Part shown: positions 24,479-35,935 of the stretch, piece after piece
Layout of the letters: each line of letters opens with the position of its first letter
Position numbering within the stretch: the first letter of the stretch is position 1
NCBI GenBank assembly: GCA_947034885.2
Contig: OX344753.2
Location: forward strand, 6,200,001-6,264,000
Direction of reading: 5' to 3'
Length of the DNA: 64,000 nt
DNA from: Thuidium tamariscinum
Lineage: Eukaryota > Streptophyta > Bryopsida > Hypnales > Thuidiaceae
Notes under the pieces: generated by a model
Told to the model about the DNA's origin: nothing
Seen by the model: the letters and a program-made list of their open reading frames with translations, nothing else
Database searches by the model: none
Made by a program: the position numbers and the translations under genes

Positions 24479-25255
24479 ACTACTTCAACTCTAAATTAAA
24501 ACTAGCTCTATAGACACATAGTCAAATATCATTTATAAATCTATTTTGATCATTCAAATTGTGTAGGAGTTTTAATTTTCAATTTATGTAACATGTAATT
24601 GAATACTCTCTATTATGAGATGTGAAAACTAAGTTCCAATTAGTTTCATGAAAAGATGTGATTCCTATAAATATTACAACAATATGTGGTAATAATTTTG
24701 TAAATATAAAAAAATGAGTTCAAAATATCTTTTCAATGTTCAAATTTCAATGAATGAGAGTATGGAAAATTCTCCATAATTTATTGCAACATAAATATTC
24801 TTAGTTATGACCTTTAAAGTAAATCATTTTGAAGCAAAAGATAACCTTTTTCATAATTATTTGAAGTAATTTGGATATTTCTAATATTATAAAAATATTA
24901 TTTTACAAAAGTTTATTCCTAAACATATTAGCTATTAATTTATAGTATATGATACTAGTGTGCTTTGTACCATTACCATAGTCAAAATCAAAGTAAAAGT
25001 AATTTTCTAATTTTTCAATCCATTAAAACTTCAAAATTCAATAACTTTCCCACTGTAAGTCAAAATGTCACAAAACCTAGCCTATCCATCCTTCTTTTCC
25101 AAGGGCTATCCAACATTCTCCAAAATACAACTTGGAGATGCATGGTCCAAAAGATCTCAATATGACAAACAAAACAAAACTAACTAACAACCTATCTTAA
25201 CATATAAGATTGAAACAAAAAAATGATTAAAATGAAGAGTAATAAATTTTGAATT
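24479..25255. other. AT-rich intergenic DNA
   Basis: Nothing was recognised. Confidence 0.6.
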
Positions 25256-25259
25256 TTAA

Positions 25260-26038
25260 CCTCTATAGTCTTCATGACCCTCTAGGGTACAAAATGGATT
25301 TCAAATAGGCTCCTACAATCTCAATTTTCATCTTGATTTTTTAAACTTATTTTTAGAAGATAGAAGATCTAGGAATATCATTTTATTTTAATCCATACCT
25401 GAAAGTAAATTTTTTGCCAACAAGGTTTGTTGGACAACACTAAAATAATTGCACAAATTTAAAATAAAATTTTCAAAATTTTCTTTTTTATAGAAAGTAT
25501 TCTTATCTATGTCAATGAATAGATTGGATTCATTCTATATGGACCAAAGATGAGAAAATTATCAACCTTCTTTTGGAGGCAATCTAAACACCTTCTTGAA
25601 TTCATTTTTTAATGCATTCTTCACAATTTTTAAAAGATAATTGTTTTATAGGGTCAAATTTGCTTGTTAAAACAATCTCACCATTAGAATAATAGAGTTG
25701 CAATTTCATCTAAGAGCATTTAACAATTGAATTTTTTGTTCAATCTTGAACACAATCCTATTTATAAAAAGTTTAAGAATTAAAAATTCAATATGTATTT
25801 TTTGAAATTTTTTTCCTAGACTTCCAACTCATTTCTCAATATAATTTTTTATGACATCAAAGTTTCTGAAATTTCTTCTACACATTTTTATAACAATCTT
25901 GTATAAGACCCTACAATTATACATACATACATACATAAATATGCAATAATATAGTTTATAAAATTATTTGCACTTTGCAATAGAAATGGTAGTTTTGAAT
26001 GAAATTTGATGAAAAAAGTGGCCTTGAGACTTTAGGGA
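25260..26038 (+). mobile_element. TTAA-family element, subfamily II, shortened
   Basis: TTAA at 25256-25259 and 26039-26042. Ends are CCTCTATAGTCTTCATGACC and, at the right, GGCCTTGAGACTTTAGGGA. Internal blocks (AACAATCTCACCATTAGAAT, TTTTTTCCTAGACTTCCAAC) match 44766-45687 and 53220-54133. At 779 bases it is shorter than those two. An ACAT-type microsatellite lies at 25921-25937. Confidence 0.7.
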
Positions 26039-26530
26039 TTAAGTTTTAAACAATTTTAAAATATGAAGTGGTGAAATGTGATCACTAGTCATAAATAATA
26101 GTTTTAAGGATGTCTTTGGGGGTGAAAAAGGGGCAATAGAGTGTATTTTTTCAATGTATTTAGAATTCATTCATCATTTGTTCCTTAGTAATGCAAAGAA
26201 TTTTAGGCAAAACTTAGATTTAGTTTAAAATACCTCCTTTGAAAGTTTTTCAAGGTTCTCATCCAAAGAAATAATCTTAAGTATATAAATGATCAACATA
26301 CAACTTATAAATGTTTTCAAATTAGTTAGAAAAGCATTTAACTCTGAAATTTCTTTAAAAGCACAATTTATGTAGTGAGCATTTGAGGATGAAAGCTTCA
26401 CTAATACCTTCTAATAGTAATTTCTTCATGTTTCAAACTTTCAATAATATTATATACTTTGTGCTAATTATTTATGAAAAAAGATTAGATAATAGTTATT
26501 TCAATTAAAAGATAATCCACTTTACACAAT

Positions 26531-27005
26531 GTACTGAAAAATGGTTGTACACCCTTGGTAAGTTAATTAGCCCCCCCCCCCCCCTCTCTCAAAAAATTTA
26601 CAAGCCATTGATTCTTTTTTTTTTAAATTCTTACCCTTAAAATCACCATTGATTTCTCAAAAAATCATAAGCTGTTGATCTTGTGAGATTTAATTTGAGG
26701 TGTCCAAATATCAATATGGATAAAGACACAAAATGAATAGTAGATATGGATATAGTAGTGTATACTACTATGTAGTGAATATTGGATACATGTACATGTA
26801 TAGATATGATTACAATATCGGATACAGATACTAGATATGGGATGAATTCTCCCATATTGTTTGTGAATTAAATTGGTTTTTGAAAATCACAAAGGGGAGA
26901 GGGGAATGAAATTTTTTTTTAAAATTGGATGCTCAATGATTGTGCACCCAAAACAAATTTAATTTTAAAATTTAAAATTTAAAGGAAATCCCATGTGTAC
27001 CCCCC
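26531..27005 (-). mobile_element. Poly-C element, hAT-like family, second copy
   Basis: This is homologous, in opposite orientation, to the insertion at 63269-63777: AAGTTAATTAGCCCC with a C homopolymer (26571-26584), a CTCTCAAAAAA block, CCATTGATTTCTCAAAAAAT, GTGAGATTTAATTTGA, then an irregular ATATGGATAC/ATACAGATAC minisatellite (26710-26840) and a GGGGAGAGGGGAATG block. The left end is near 26531; the right end is not resolved. Confidence 0.6.
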
Positions 27006-27535
27006 ATTGATGAAATTTAATTTAGTTCATCTAGTTCTATTTCAATACATTGTCTATACATCAAAATTTTGTAATTGAAAAGAAGGTTTGGGATAGCTTC
27101 AAATTGTTGCCTCTAAGTGGACAATCATTACAAAATGTTTGAAAAAGTCATCAATTGAAAGTGAATTTTATGCACAAAATTGCCAAACCATTAATGAAGA
27201 CAAAAACTTGACTCAAATATTCTACATAGAATTATGCAATTGTTGAAGAGAGTGGAGGAATGGACTTTTTGGCTAGACAATAGAAATTTTAGGTACACCT
27301 TGTGAAGAATGAGATATGGGTATTCTTGATGTCCGAGAAATTGTTTTCAACGTCAGTTTTGAACTTTGAGATTGCAAAGCTACTCTTCAAATGTAGTTTC
27401 ACCTTGCTTACACAAAAGTGAAAGCATTATTACACCCAACAAGGGATATTCTAACTCTAAAAAAACTTGAAAATTCATTTTTGGTTCCAACACAACATGC
27501 ATGTTTATCTTTAATGGTTAACTTAAACAACTTAA

Positions 27536-28471
27536 CCCTCTAAATGACCAAATTGTATTTTTTGGTAACATAGCAATTTAGGGCTGCTCACTATAAATTA
27601 AGATTTTATTATTTTTCTTCAAAATTTTCACACAACATATACCCAAGGAGTAGCTTTAAGGCCCAACAATTTTCATAGCCTTTTGACTACATAGTTAAAA
27701 AGTTATTGTAAGATACATAGTTTTCATTGCTTGGTGGACAGTCTGGACAACAAAAAAAACTTTCCAATTTTTTTTTTGAGAAATTAAAATCTGAAATTGG
27801 TTTATTAGATTTTTATACAAGAGGAAAGCTTTGAATCATTCTATTTTGATCAATGAGTCAAAAGTTATGAGGAGTTTTAATTTGTGGTAGTTTGTGGCAA
27901 GTTATAGAATCTCTGCACTACAAAAACAATTTGAAATCCTTTATACAAATTCAATTTTTAATATTTTTGGAAAAACAAAACAAAAATAGGTGTATGTTTT
28001 TTATTACAATATTTTAACCATTGGGATTGGCATTCTTCAATTCTATAAATAAATTGTTTACAATTTAGTATTTGGGCTCATTTTCTACTTCTTTGTACTT
28101 ACTATTTTTTTCCTATATACTATACAATTCCAAATGATTTGAAATTTTTTAGGCATGTAGCAAACTTGCCTTGAAGAATGAATCCAAAGGGTAATCACCA
28201 ATTCGAACTTATTTTTGTACAAATGTGACCTTGTAAAGTGCAACTATCCAATTTTTTGCATGGCCAAAAAAATGATTTTGTCAATTCAAATGCTAATATC
28301 TTGCAATTTACATGGTGAAAAATTTTGAAATTTTTTCTACATCTTTTCAAACAAGAATACTACAAGATCCTATGGTTACATGTGTCCAAAAAATCTAAAT
28401 TTTGGTACATGTATTAGAAATGACAATTTTGAAGTGGTTTTGGTGAAAATGTAGTCAAAACCATTTAGGGG
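27536..28471 (+). mobile_element. TTAA-family element, subfamily I, complete (936 bases)
   Basis: TTAA at 27532-27535 and 28472-28475. Ends are CCCTCTAAATGACCAA and CCATTTAGGGG. Ordered landmarks used to recognise other copies: GGGCTGCTCACTATAAATTA, CCCAAGGAGTAGCTTTAAGG, TACATAGTTAAAAAGTTATT, TGAGTCAAAAGTTATGAGGA, ATTGGCATTCTTCAATTCTA, TTGAAGAATGAATCCAAAGG, TGCTAATATCTTGCAATTTA and CTACAAGATCCTATGGTTAC. No reading frame spans it, so it would depend on a transposase supplied elsewhere. Confidence 0.8.
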
Positions 28472-28475
28472 TTAA

Positions 28476-29285
28476 TTTTTCAGATTTTTGCAAATCATTC
28501 ATGTTGCAATCAATTACAAGTTGCATGAAGACTCATATTTATGCTATTTTTTAAACTACATTGAACCATTTTGATTCAACAATTTTATATAGGAAGAATC
28601 CCTAATTTTAGCTTGTACTGAATTGGCAAAATGTTGTTCCTATAAAAGAACTTGACAATTCTGTTACACTCACAATCTACAATAGTTACCATCTTAACCT
28701 TGAAATGCCCGGTTGGTGACCATCTAAATCATACATGTAGGTACCATATGAATCACTTTGCTTAATAAAAACCAAAGGCGCTTATTGGAGGCCAAACTAT
28801 GGTGCAAGCCCTGCCTTGTTTGCACTAAATTTCAAAGATGAACACTTGTACTTCCTATCTTACATAGAGGGATTCTTTGCCATCCATCACACTTTAGAAT
28901 TCTTTATACAAACCTAGAGGCCTAGTCATTCTTCTAGAGGACAATTGCACCAATTCCAACCCTATATCCAATTCTAAGTGAGCATTTTAAGCCTCTTACA
29001 CAACAAATTGGCCTAACTCTTAGGTGTAAAGCTTGGTGTCCATAACAACATTTTAGGGTTGTTTGCAAGTTGTATTGTGACGAAAAATGTCCCCTTTTTC
29101 ATTCTCTTTTTCTTTTATGTTTGTTGAGGGAAAAAGCCAAAGTGAAAAGTTAATTACACCTTTGACTAAAACTTCCAAGCCAGTAGGGTTCATTATAAAA
29201 TTGGCCCTATCTTTGTGAACGGATGTCTTAGGAAGGTATAACTAAGAATAATGGAAAACAAACACGAAATGAAACCCATGAGACC
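28476..29285. other. Intergenic DNA
   Basis: No gene or repeat end was recognised. Confidence 0.6.
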
Positions 29286-29288
29286 TTA

Positions 29289-29687
29289 GAGCATCCCCAT
29301 GCCTAAGGGCCAAGGTCTGAAAATGAAGGTGGCCAGGCAATGTGGAGGGAGGTCGCCCCACGGCTCGGCTCTACAAACGAGACGGGAAGGGGGGACCAAC
29401 TTGGCCTCCTCGGAAAAACATGATGTAAGCATGAGGTGGCTGAGAGCTTTTTTCTTGTTGTCTTTATCAGAAAGCCCTCCTATGTGTCAATTGTACCTCA
29501 GAAGACACGGGGAAGCGCATATTGAGCCAAGCTGGGCACACTCCATTTCCTTGTTTGCTCGGGAAATTTGGCCGTAGCTGGCCATTTGCTGTTGAGCCTC
29601 ATTTTGTGTGCCGTGGGGCAATAAACTTGACCGGGCCCAGCCATATGCCAAATTTGCACCATTGGCTATGTTGGAGTAGGGATGCTC
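29289..29687 (+). mobile_element. Harbinger-like MITE, family M2, copy A
   Basis: Inverted ends GAGCATCCCCATG and GTAGGGATGCTC, with the 3-base duplication TTA at 29286-29288 and 29688-29690. At 399 bases and far GC-richer than its surroundings it matches copies B and C in length, ends and duplication size. A 3-base TWA-type duplication is characteristic of PIF/Harbinger elements. The open frames across it are not conserved between copies. Confidence 0.75.
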
Positions 29688-29714
29688 TTAGTATTGGTGC
29701 TGCAAAGAGTCTCA

Positions 29715-30117
29715 AAGCATCCCCACGGGCCTCAGGGAGTGACTGAGGTAGTGGGCTAACTCGGGGAATGGCTGGGCCTGGGCGAATAAATTGCCCCATA
29801 GGAGGCACGGCCAAGCAAAAAGAAAGGCTGGGCCCGGCCAAATTTAAGGATGGCATGGCCAAATGGAGAAAACTTGGCTAGGCTCGGTGTGCCTTTCTTT
29901 AAATTTAATTCTTTTTTTAGATGCTTTACCATTGACTAACGGCTTGTTTTTTTGGAATCCATGATAAAGTGCCTTGAAATCCAGAATTGATTGTTCCCCG
30001 TGCTCGTTTGGCATGTTGGGGTGAGGGAAATTCATTTGCCAGAGCCTGGCCTTCTTGAATGACTCGGCAAGCATCCCGTGGCTGCGCCTCTCCTGTGCAC
30101 AGCCAATGGGGATGCTC
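29715..30117 (+). mobile_element. Harbinger-like MITE, family M2, copy B
   Basis: Inverted ends AAGCATCCCCACGGG and CAATGGGGATGCTC, with a 3-base duplication TCA at 29712-29714 and 30118-30120. It lies only 27 bases after copy A and is GC-rich inside (GGGCCCGGCCAAATTTAAGG). Internal sequence differs from copy A, so either the subfamilies differ or the interiors evolve quickly. Confidence 0.72.
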
Positions 30118-30820
30118 TCATCCTTTTTTTTCTTCCAAACTCAGGCTCCTGATCCCGCATTGCCTAAGTTACCACTCCACAATGTCTGTGGGAGTGTGCG
30201 AGTGAGGGGGGTGTCGAGTCCCCCCCTTGGTATTCGTGCCCCTCAGTCATTTTCCAGCACTTCCAGCCACGAAGCCAGCCAGCCAGGCCAGCCAGGCCCG
30301 GCCAGCTGGGATTAACTTCCCTCCCAGCCAGTCCCAACTACCTTCATAATTCCGCTCGCTGCGTGGCTGTTGAAGCTGGCTAGCCATCCCCAAACCTGCA
30401 GAACCCCGCCTCCACTCCCCCGCGGCCCCGCCTCTTTCCCCTTCCCTCGATCCCAACCCCCAAAGACGGAGAGACCTGAAGTAATGGCAAGGCGAGAAGG
30501 CCCTTAATGACCCCCCTCCCCCCCTCGACCCAAATAAGCCCTTCAATTTGTTATTAATTGCACCCAAGTCCACCGAGAAGAGCCTGGGGGCGACCTCCAA
30601 AGAGGAAGGGGTGACAAGATGGCCCGGCATTCCATTCAATGACACCTCCCCATTAATGGCGTTGGGACAACATCCTAATCAAAGACGGACGGAGGAACAC
30701 TATTGATGGGCGGAGGGAGGGAGGGAGTGGGGTTCATCATTAACAGGCCTAGAGAGTAAAATTATTATATTAATGGGAGGAAGGCTGGGAGGGAGAGAGA
30801 GAGAGAGGGCATTCAGCATT
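30118..30820. other. GC-rich patch of unknown origin with G-quadruplex motif
   Basis: A sharply GC-rich stretch containing CCAGCCAGCCAGGCCAGCCA wording, C-runs at 30510-30527, and a G-run series at 30708-30732 (GGG at 30708, 30715, 30719 and 30723, then GGGG at 30729), which fits the G-quadruplex pattern. A GA-rich run lies at 30784-30810. The 132-codon minus-strand frame is glycine/arginine-rich and starts at GTG, so I do not call it a gene. It may be a relict promoter island or captured DNA. Confidence 0.45.
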
Positions 30821-31210
30821 ACAGTGGAAACACCCAAAACCGTTTAAATAAGGAATTCAGCATAGTTGGAGGCAACATTTTCTAAAAAAGATATTTTTCT
30901 AGTATTAGCGAGTGAAAATCATGAATATTCAAAAATATATATAGATTTTTTGGGTACAGTATGTAATTTCTACAAATTTTCAAAGTGTTGGCTCCCTAGA
31001 CCTGTGGAACCGTCTTGTAGGTGCCCCCCAAACTGAACCCTGCGAAAATCAGCACTCATCCAACCAGATTTCCCTATGTGTTCTTCAATTTTGTCAACAA
31101 ATTACAATCACACATGTGGCAAACACATTAAGGGAACTCTACTGATGCATTTGGGTGAATCTACGGTCCATTGCGAGGAACATGTGCGGGAATGGGTTTT
31201 TTGCCCTTAG
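30821..31210 (+). repeat. Dispersed direct repeat R4, copy 1
   Basis: Ordered blocks ACAGTGGAAACACCCAAAAC, TAGTTGGAGGCA, ATATTTTTCTAGTATTAGCG, CAAAGTGTTGGCTCCCTAGA, AACACATTAAGGGAACTCTA and GGGAATGGGT recur in order at 55062-55448. Non-coding; class unknown. Confidence 0.65.
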
Positions 31211-31261
31211 GGGGAAAGATAACTACACCTAGACTTGACCGAAGAAGCCATTCTGCATGGT

Positions 31262-31455
31262 TTCCATTATTATATTGAAAAACTTGTTGTGGGTTTTGAT
31301 GGTAGTCAAAAGGGGATTTCTGATACTCTTAGAATGTAATTTCTGGACACAATATGAATAAACTATGAATTTTCAAACAACTAAAAATAGGTGCTCCTAA
31401 AATCAATTGTTGACTCTCATAAAAAGTGGTAGTGCATTTTAGGCAAGAATTTGCA
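31262..31455 (+). repeat. Dispersed direct repeat, shared with 21625-21855
   Basis: ATTATATTGAAAAACT, GGTAGTCAAAAGGGGATTT, ATATGAATAAACTA and a GTGGTAGTGCATTTTAGGC block match the earlier copy in order. Confidence 0.5.
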
Positions 31456-32084
31456 GTGTGTGATTTTAGGTGTCGTTATCGTAGCGACACCTTCATGTCA
31501 AGTTCAATTCTTCGAGGAATGTGAATGTGATGCTTTGTTGTTGGTTGTTTGTAGCTTTTATTTTTTAGGATTCCCCTAGAATTGAAAATGTTGTTTCTTT
31601 GTCTCCACAGATGAAGAAATGGGTTTGAAGAAAAATTATTCAAAGAACTTTTGATCTTACGTTATATAAATTTAATCCTATATTATCCTATTTTTTCCTT
31701 CAATCTTCTTGATTGGATCCTTGTTTCTTGCAAAATTACTTCATCTAACTTTGCAAGTAGTGCATTCTCCATTTGTCCATTCTCGATGCTCTTAGCAACA
31801 AAAAAGGTGTAATACCTTCACGTTTCTCATAGGCTCTTCTTTTCTCTCACCAACTTTTTTAATTTCATAGAATATTACTTTTCAGAGATAGTGTGACTAT
31901 CCCTATTCCCCATGAAAGCTTGCCTTGAGACATAGATATGATTCCAATTGAAGTCTCAAATGCTCTTCCACGACTACTCAAACCCAACTAAGTTAGTAGA
32001 CTATACTTACTTATTCACAATATAAGTTACTATTTATTGGGCCTATTGAGGTGAAACTACTACTATAGTGAGTTTGTTTGTTTT
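31456..32084. other. Intergenic DNA
   Basis: Nothing was recognised. Confidence 0.6.
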
Positions 32085-32310
32085 CTTCATTTTTATGAAG
32101 TGTCAAAGGGGCAATATGAAATGTTTCACCAGTACTTTAAAATTTATTATTATATTGGATGAGAAAATATCACTTTAGCATGCATCAAATATTCATGACT
32201 CTATTTTCATCAACAATAAGGTGATTCTATATAATCTTCTTTTTTTGAATTGAAGTTTTTTGGCAATTTCATCAAAGATTTTATTATTTATGTTCCAAGG
32301 ATCTACTGCA
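32085..32310 (+). repeat. Dispersed repeat R3 copy
   Basis: GAAGTGTCAAAGGGGCAATA, GGATGAGAAAATATCA, ACTCTATTTTCATCAACAAT and GGCAATTTCATCAAAGATTT, in the R3 order. Confidence 0.5.
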
Positions 32311-32666
32311 GTGCCCATTACTTTGGTGCAAATTGACAAAAGGTCGCCAAAAAAAAATCACGCTGTACTGTAGAGGCTTGATCGGATGGGGTCAAGTGGC
32401 AGGATAAAGGGTTGGAGGTTCGGTAGCTGAAGGAGGGACGGGGGGGCTCTAAACTTAGGGCGTCTCCAGTTTGGGCTTCCTTCTTTTAAACAGTGTTTTA
32501 TCACTCTTGTTTATGCTCATGTGATACTTGGGTGACATATGTGATACCTATTTCAGAATCATTAGATGAGATTTGAGACCTCGGGAGGGCTGTTTTGGGT
32601 TTGTTCTCGAAAAGGTTCCCAAAATAGAGGCCAACAATTTTCAATAAATAAATAAATAAAAATTGA

Positions 32667-32683
32667 GGGGGGGGGGGGGGGGG
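32667..32683 (+). repeat. G homopolymer, 17 bases
   Basis: Seventeen consecutive G, preceded by an AAAT tandem run (32643-32660). The proline-rich minus-strand translations across it are artefacts of the homopolymer. Confidence 0.95.
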
Positions 32684-32830
32684 CCTTGAAATGTGAAGAA
32701 AAGTCCCCCAATTTAAAAAAAAATTGATGACATGGCACAGTCTTGACTGCATAGTTTTGTATTCCCGTGACAATGAAATATATTCCTGGAGTTTGGGAAT
32801 CCATAGTCTTCCGGAGGCCCCAAATCTCAT

Positions 32831-34401
32831 TTAATGTAGGTGATGTCTAGGTATAATTTAGCTATTTGTTTCAAAATGTAATAGTAAATCTAGCTATTTT
32901 CACCCCTAAAACAAAACAAAATTTTTAAATTTTAAAAATCCTCTACAACCAATAACCAACATCCTCGGGATGTAGTCAAATATCAAAAACATTGTGCATA
33001 AAAAATCATTGGTCCTTTGTTACACCTTAGGATTTATTGTCAGGGTAGGGTGGTTTTCAATTCTATTTTTACTCTAGGAAAAAATGTTGGAGGAGTTATT
33101 TGCAATTGGATGATAAAATTTGGAAAATTCAAAACTATATGAGAAATTCACAACTCCTAAATGAAGTCATAATTTGACGAGTCGTAAATTGTCCAAGACA
33201 AGGTATAGGGACTTAGGGAGAATATGACAACCTGAGTTGCAAATAGCCAATTTATAATGTGAACCTCAATAAAATTATGAATGCATACTTCAAAAAAACT
33301 CCTAATTCAAGTAAAAAACTTAGAGTCTAAAAAATAATTGAGATTAATCAATAGAAAACCACAGAATAATGTAGAACTTGAAACTTTGTCTAGTTTGGCT
33401 CAAATTTCTCTCAAGATACTAGCCTAAGCCGTTGTTAAATAATAAAATTGTACTTTCTATTGTACAACAATTTATTTTGTATTCTTTGACCTATCTATGC
33501 ATATGTAGGATCTAACATCACAAATATGAATTCCAAATTTTATCATGTAGATTTAGTAAAAAAATACTAGATTTTCCTATGAGTTAAGATTTCTACAAAC
33601 ATGGATATGATCTAGCCTTTGCCCTTGTGTGAAAAAATTGAGATATAAGGTAGAAGTACCTATTCTTTTCAGTGTATCCATAGTTTGACACTAGAGTTTC
33701 CTAGAAAGTGTCCCCAATAGTACCTTGAAACTTTAGTTGTGGTTGGTGAGCTCTGATTATTTTAGATTTTGGTGTGAAAATCAAGGTAGATTTACTAGGA
33801 GTGCAAATTTAGGTGCTCTACTAGGTCCTACTTTGAAAATTCACAAACAAATTTATCAATGGAAATTGTCCATTGTTTAAAAATAAATTTAAAAAATTCA
33901 TAGAAATTAGATACCTTGTTCAAAAATTTCATTCTTTTAAAATTCATGATTTTCAGTTGCCAATACTACAAAAATATTCTTTATAGGAAAAGGCGCCTCC
34001 AATTATGTTGAAACTGCTAACTTTGGTTGTAATGGGTGCTTCTACCTTAGAATACTAAACAAATTTTGAAAGAAGGGAGAATTTTTTTATTTATTCAACA
34101 ATATTAAAAATTCAAAGTCTATTCTATCTTTGCTATAATTGATAAGCATAGGATATCTATTAAGGTAGAAATTGTCAATTCCAAAATTTCATATAAAGAG
34201 TGTCTTAACAAATCTTGATAATTAGTACCAACTTACTAGCATTGTAAGCATAATTACAAAATGAGCAAAGAAGAGGGAGTATTTTAATAAGTTTATAATA
34301 AAAACTCTTTCCCACTATACATTTTTTCTTTGGGGTATGAATGAAAGCAAAACTATTTGAAGAACTAACTATCATGGTACCAACTAACATCTAAAGGAAG
34401 C
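32831..34401. other. AT-rich intergenic DNA
   Basis: No gene or transposon end was recognised. Confidence 0.6.
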
Positions 34402-34404
34402 TAA

Positions 34405-34612
34405 CACTAGAAGAAAAATGCTTTGGATTCCATAAAAATGTGTCAAGTTGTTTTTGTTGAGTTCCCTATTCAAAATGTAGTGGAAACGCAAAAAAAACGC
34501 AATTTTTGACATTTTCTTGTGTTTTTTGCGTTTCCACTGCGTTTTGAATAGGGAACTCAACAAAAACAACTTGACGCGTTTTTATGGAATTCAACACAGT
34601 TTTCTTCTAGTA
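34405..34612. mobile_element. CACTA-like hairpin MITE, 208 bases
   Basis: The element begins CACTAGAAGAAAA and ends TTTTCTTCTAGTA, with a 3-base duplication TAA at 34402-34404 and 34613-34615. The two arms are near-perfect inverted copies of about 95 bases (TTGTTTTTGTTGAGTTCCCT pairs with its complement), so the whole element folds as a hairpin. CACTA termini with a 3-base duplication fit the CACTA superfamily; the final base is A where G is expected. It encodes no protein. Confidence 0.8.
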
Positions 34613-34615
34613 TAA

Positions 34616-35389
34616 ACAACCCTTCTAGATAAAACATACTTTATATTAGATGAATGTTGGTGATACAATTCTCATTTTTTTACAATCTTCCATATTATTA
34701 ATCCTTTGAGTACTAGAAGTAGTTAAAATCTCTAAGATTGTGAAGATTTTATAATACTATGCAACAACTACTACTAAGTTCATGATGATTTTTGTTGATA
34801 TGAAGTGTAATCATGCATTATATTTGCATTGTTAGATCTACTATAATAATAAGCAATTTGGATCAATAAAAAACTTAAAGACAACTAGAAACTTCTTCAT
34901 GTTAATATTAATAGTATTGAGGTCTAATTATGGTGAATATTCTAGATTTTTTTATTACTTATTTATGTAGGTTGTTTTTGAAGGTTCATCTATTGAACTT
35001 AAAATAGTTATTTTTTGAATGCAACCTCTTCATGCACTTTATAGTATAGAATATTTGTAAGGAAAAAATAAAAATTTATATCGATCATACAATGCTAGAG
35101 AACTAGACAAAAGTATACAAACATTGAGATGGGATGAGAAATATGCTTATGATCCCATATTCTATCCCTACTTATTATTCAATAAGCATGTAAATTCATA
35201 GTTTTTTCAAGAAGACACAAAAACAAATAAATGAGAAATTAAGCTAATCATGCATACATAATACTTGAATTATGAGACTTTATTCAATTGAGGAGGTAAA
35301 ATAACCATTGCAGTGGTAATGACATGCCTAGTATAGTGTTATGTATTAAATATGCATTTATCCCAAGGTGAATACACTAACCAAGTTTA
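34616..35389. other. AT-rich intergenic DNA
   Basis: Nothing was recognised. Confidence 0.6.
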
Positions 35390-35935
35390 TGGGGAAAAAA
35401 ATTCCAACCAAATGCCAAAGTGTAAAGTTATGTTGCCCAAAAATTTAAATAGTTGGATAATTCAAGCATCTTTTTCTAAAATCCATTTCAACTTTTGAAA
35501 TTTTGCATATATGTAGCTAATATAATATGATATAAAATTATAAGACAAAAGAAAATTTTAATTTTCAAATTGCAACCTAAGTAAAGTCAAACTTTGTTGG
35601 GGCAATTTTGGCTAAAAAGAAACAACATTTTTTTTTCTAATTTCAAAAAATCATCAAAAAATGACTTGTGTATTGCAAGATCACTTGCCTATTCTATATT
35701 CTAGGGTGATTTCAAATAAGGTAAATACCTTATTTCCCTTGAAAATTTTAATGAATGCACCTAATGAGATATACTAATGAATGGTGTAAATACTCATTTT
35801 TGTATAGAGTTTTTTTAATCCAAGAGGGCTTGAAGTCTAGATAGTGTCCCATTTTGTAAGAACAAAAAGAATTATTTTCTCACTCCAAACATTATATTCT
35901 TTCAATTCACATATTCAAATTGATTGGGGGGGGGG
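35390..35935 (+). mobile_element. TTAA-family element, subfamily III, fragment
   Basis: Shares CAACTTTTGAAATTTTGCAT, AAGTAAAGTCAAACTTTGTT, TTTTTTCTAATTTCAA and CTCACTCCAAACATTAT blocks with 20601-21521. No termini remain. It runs into a 10-base G homopolymer at 35926-35935. Confidence 0.5.

Noticed and set aside
30247-30645. 132-codon minus-strand frame in the GC-rich patch
   Set aside because: GTG start, Gly/Arg/Leu low complexity, ends in Trp-Leu-Ala repeats produced by the CCAG-type tandem DNA.
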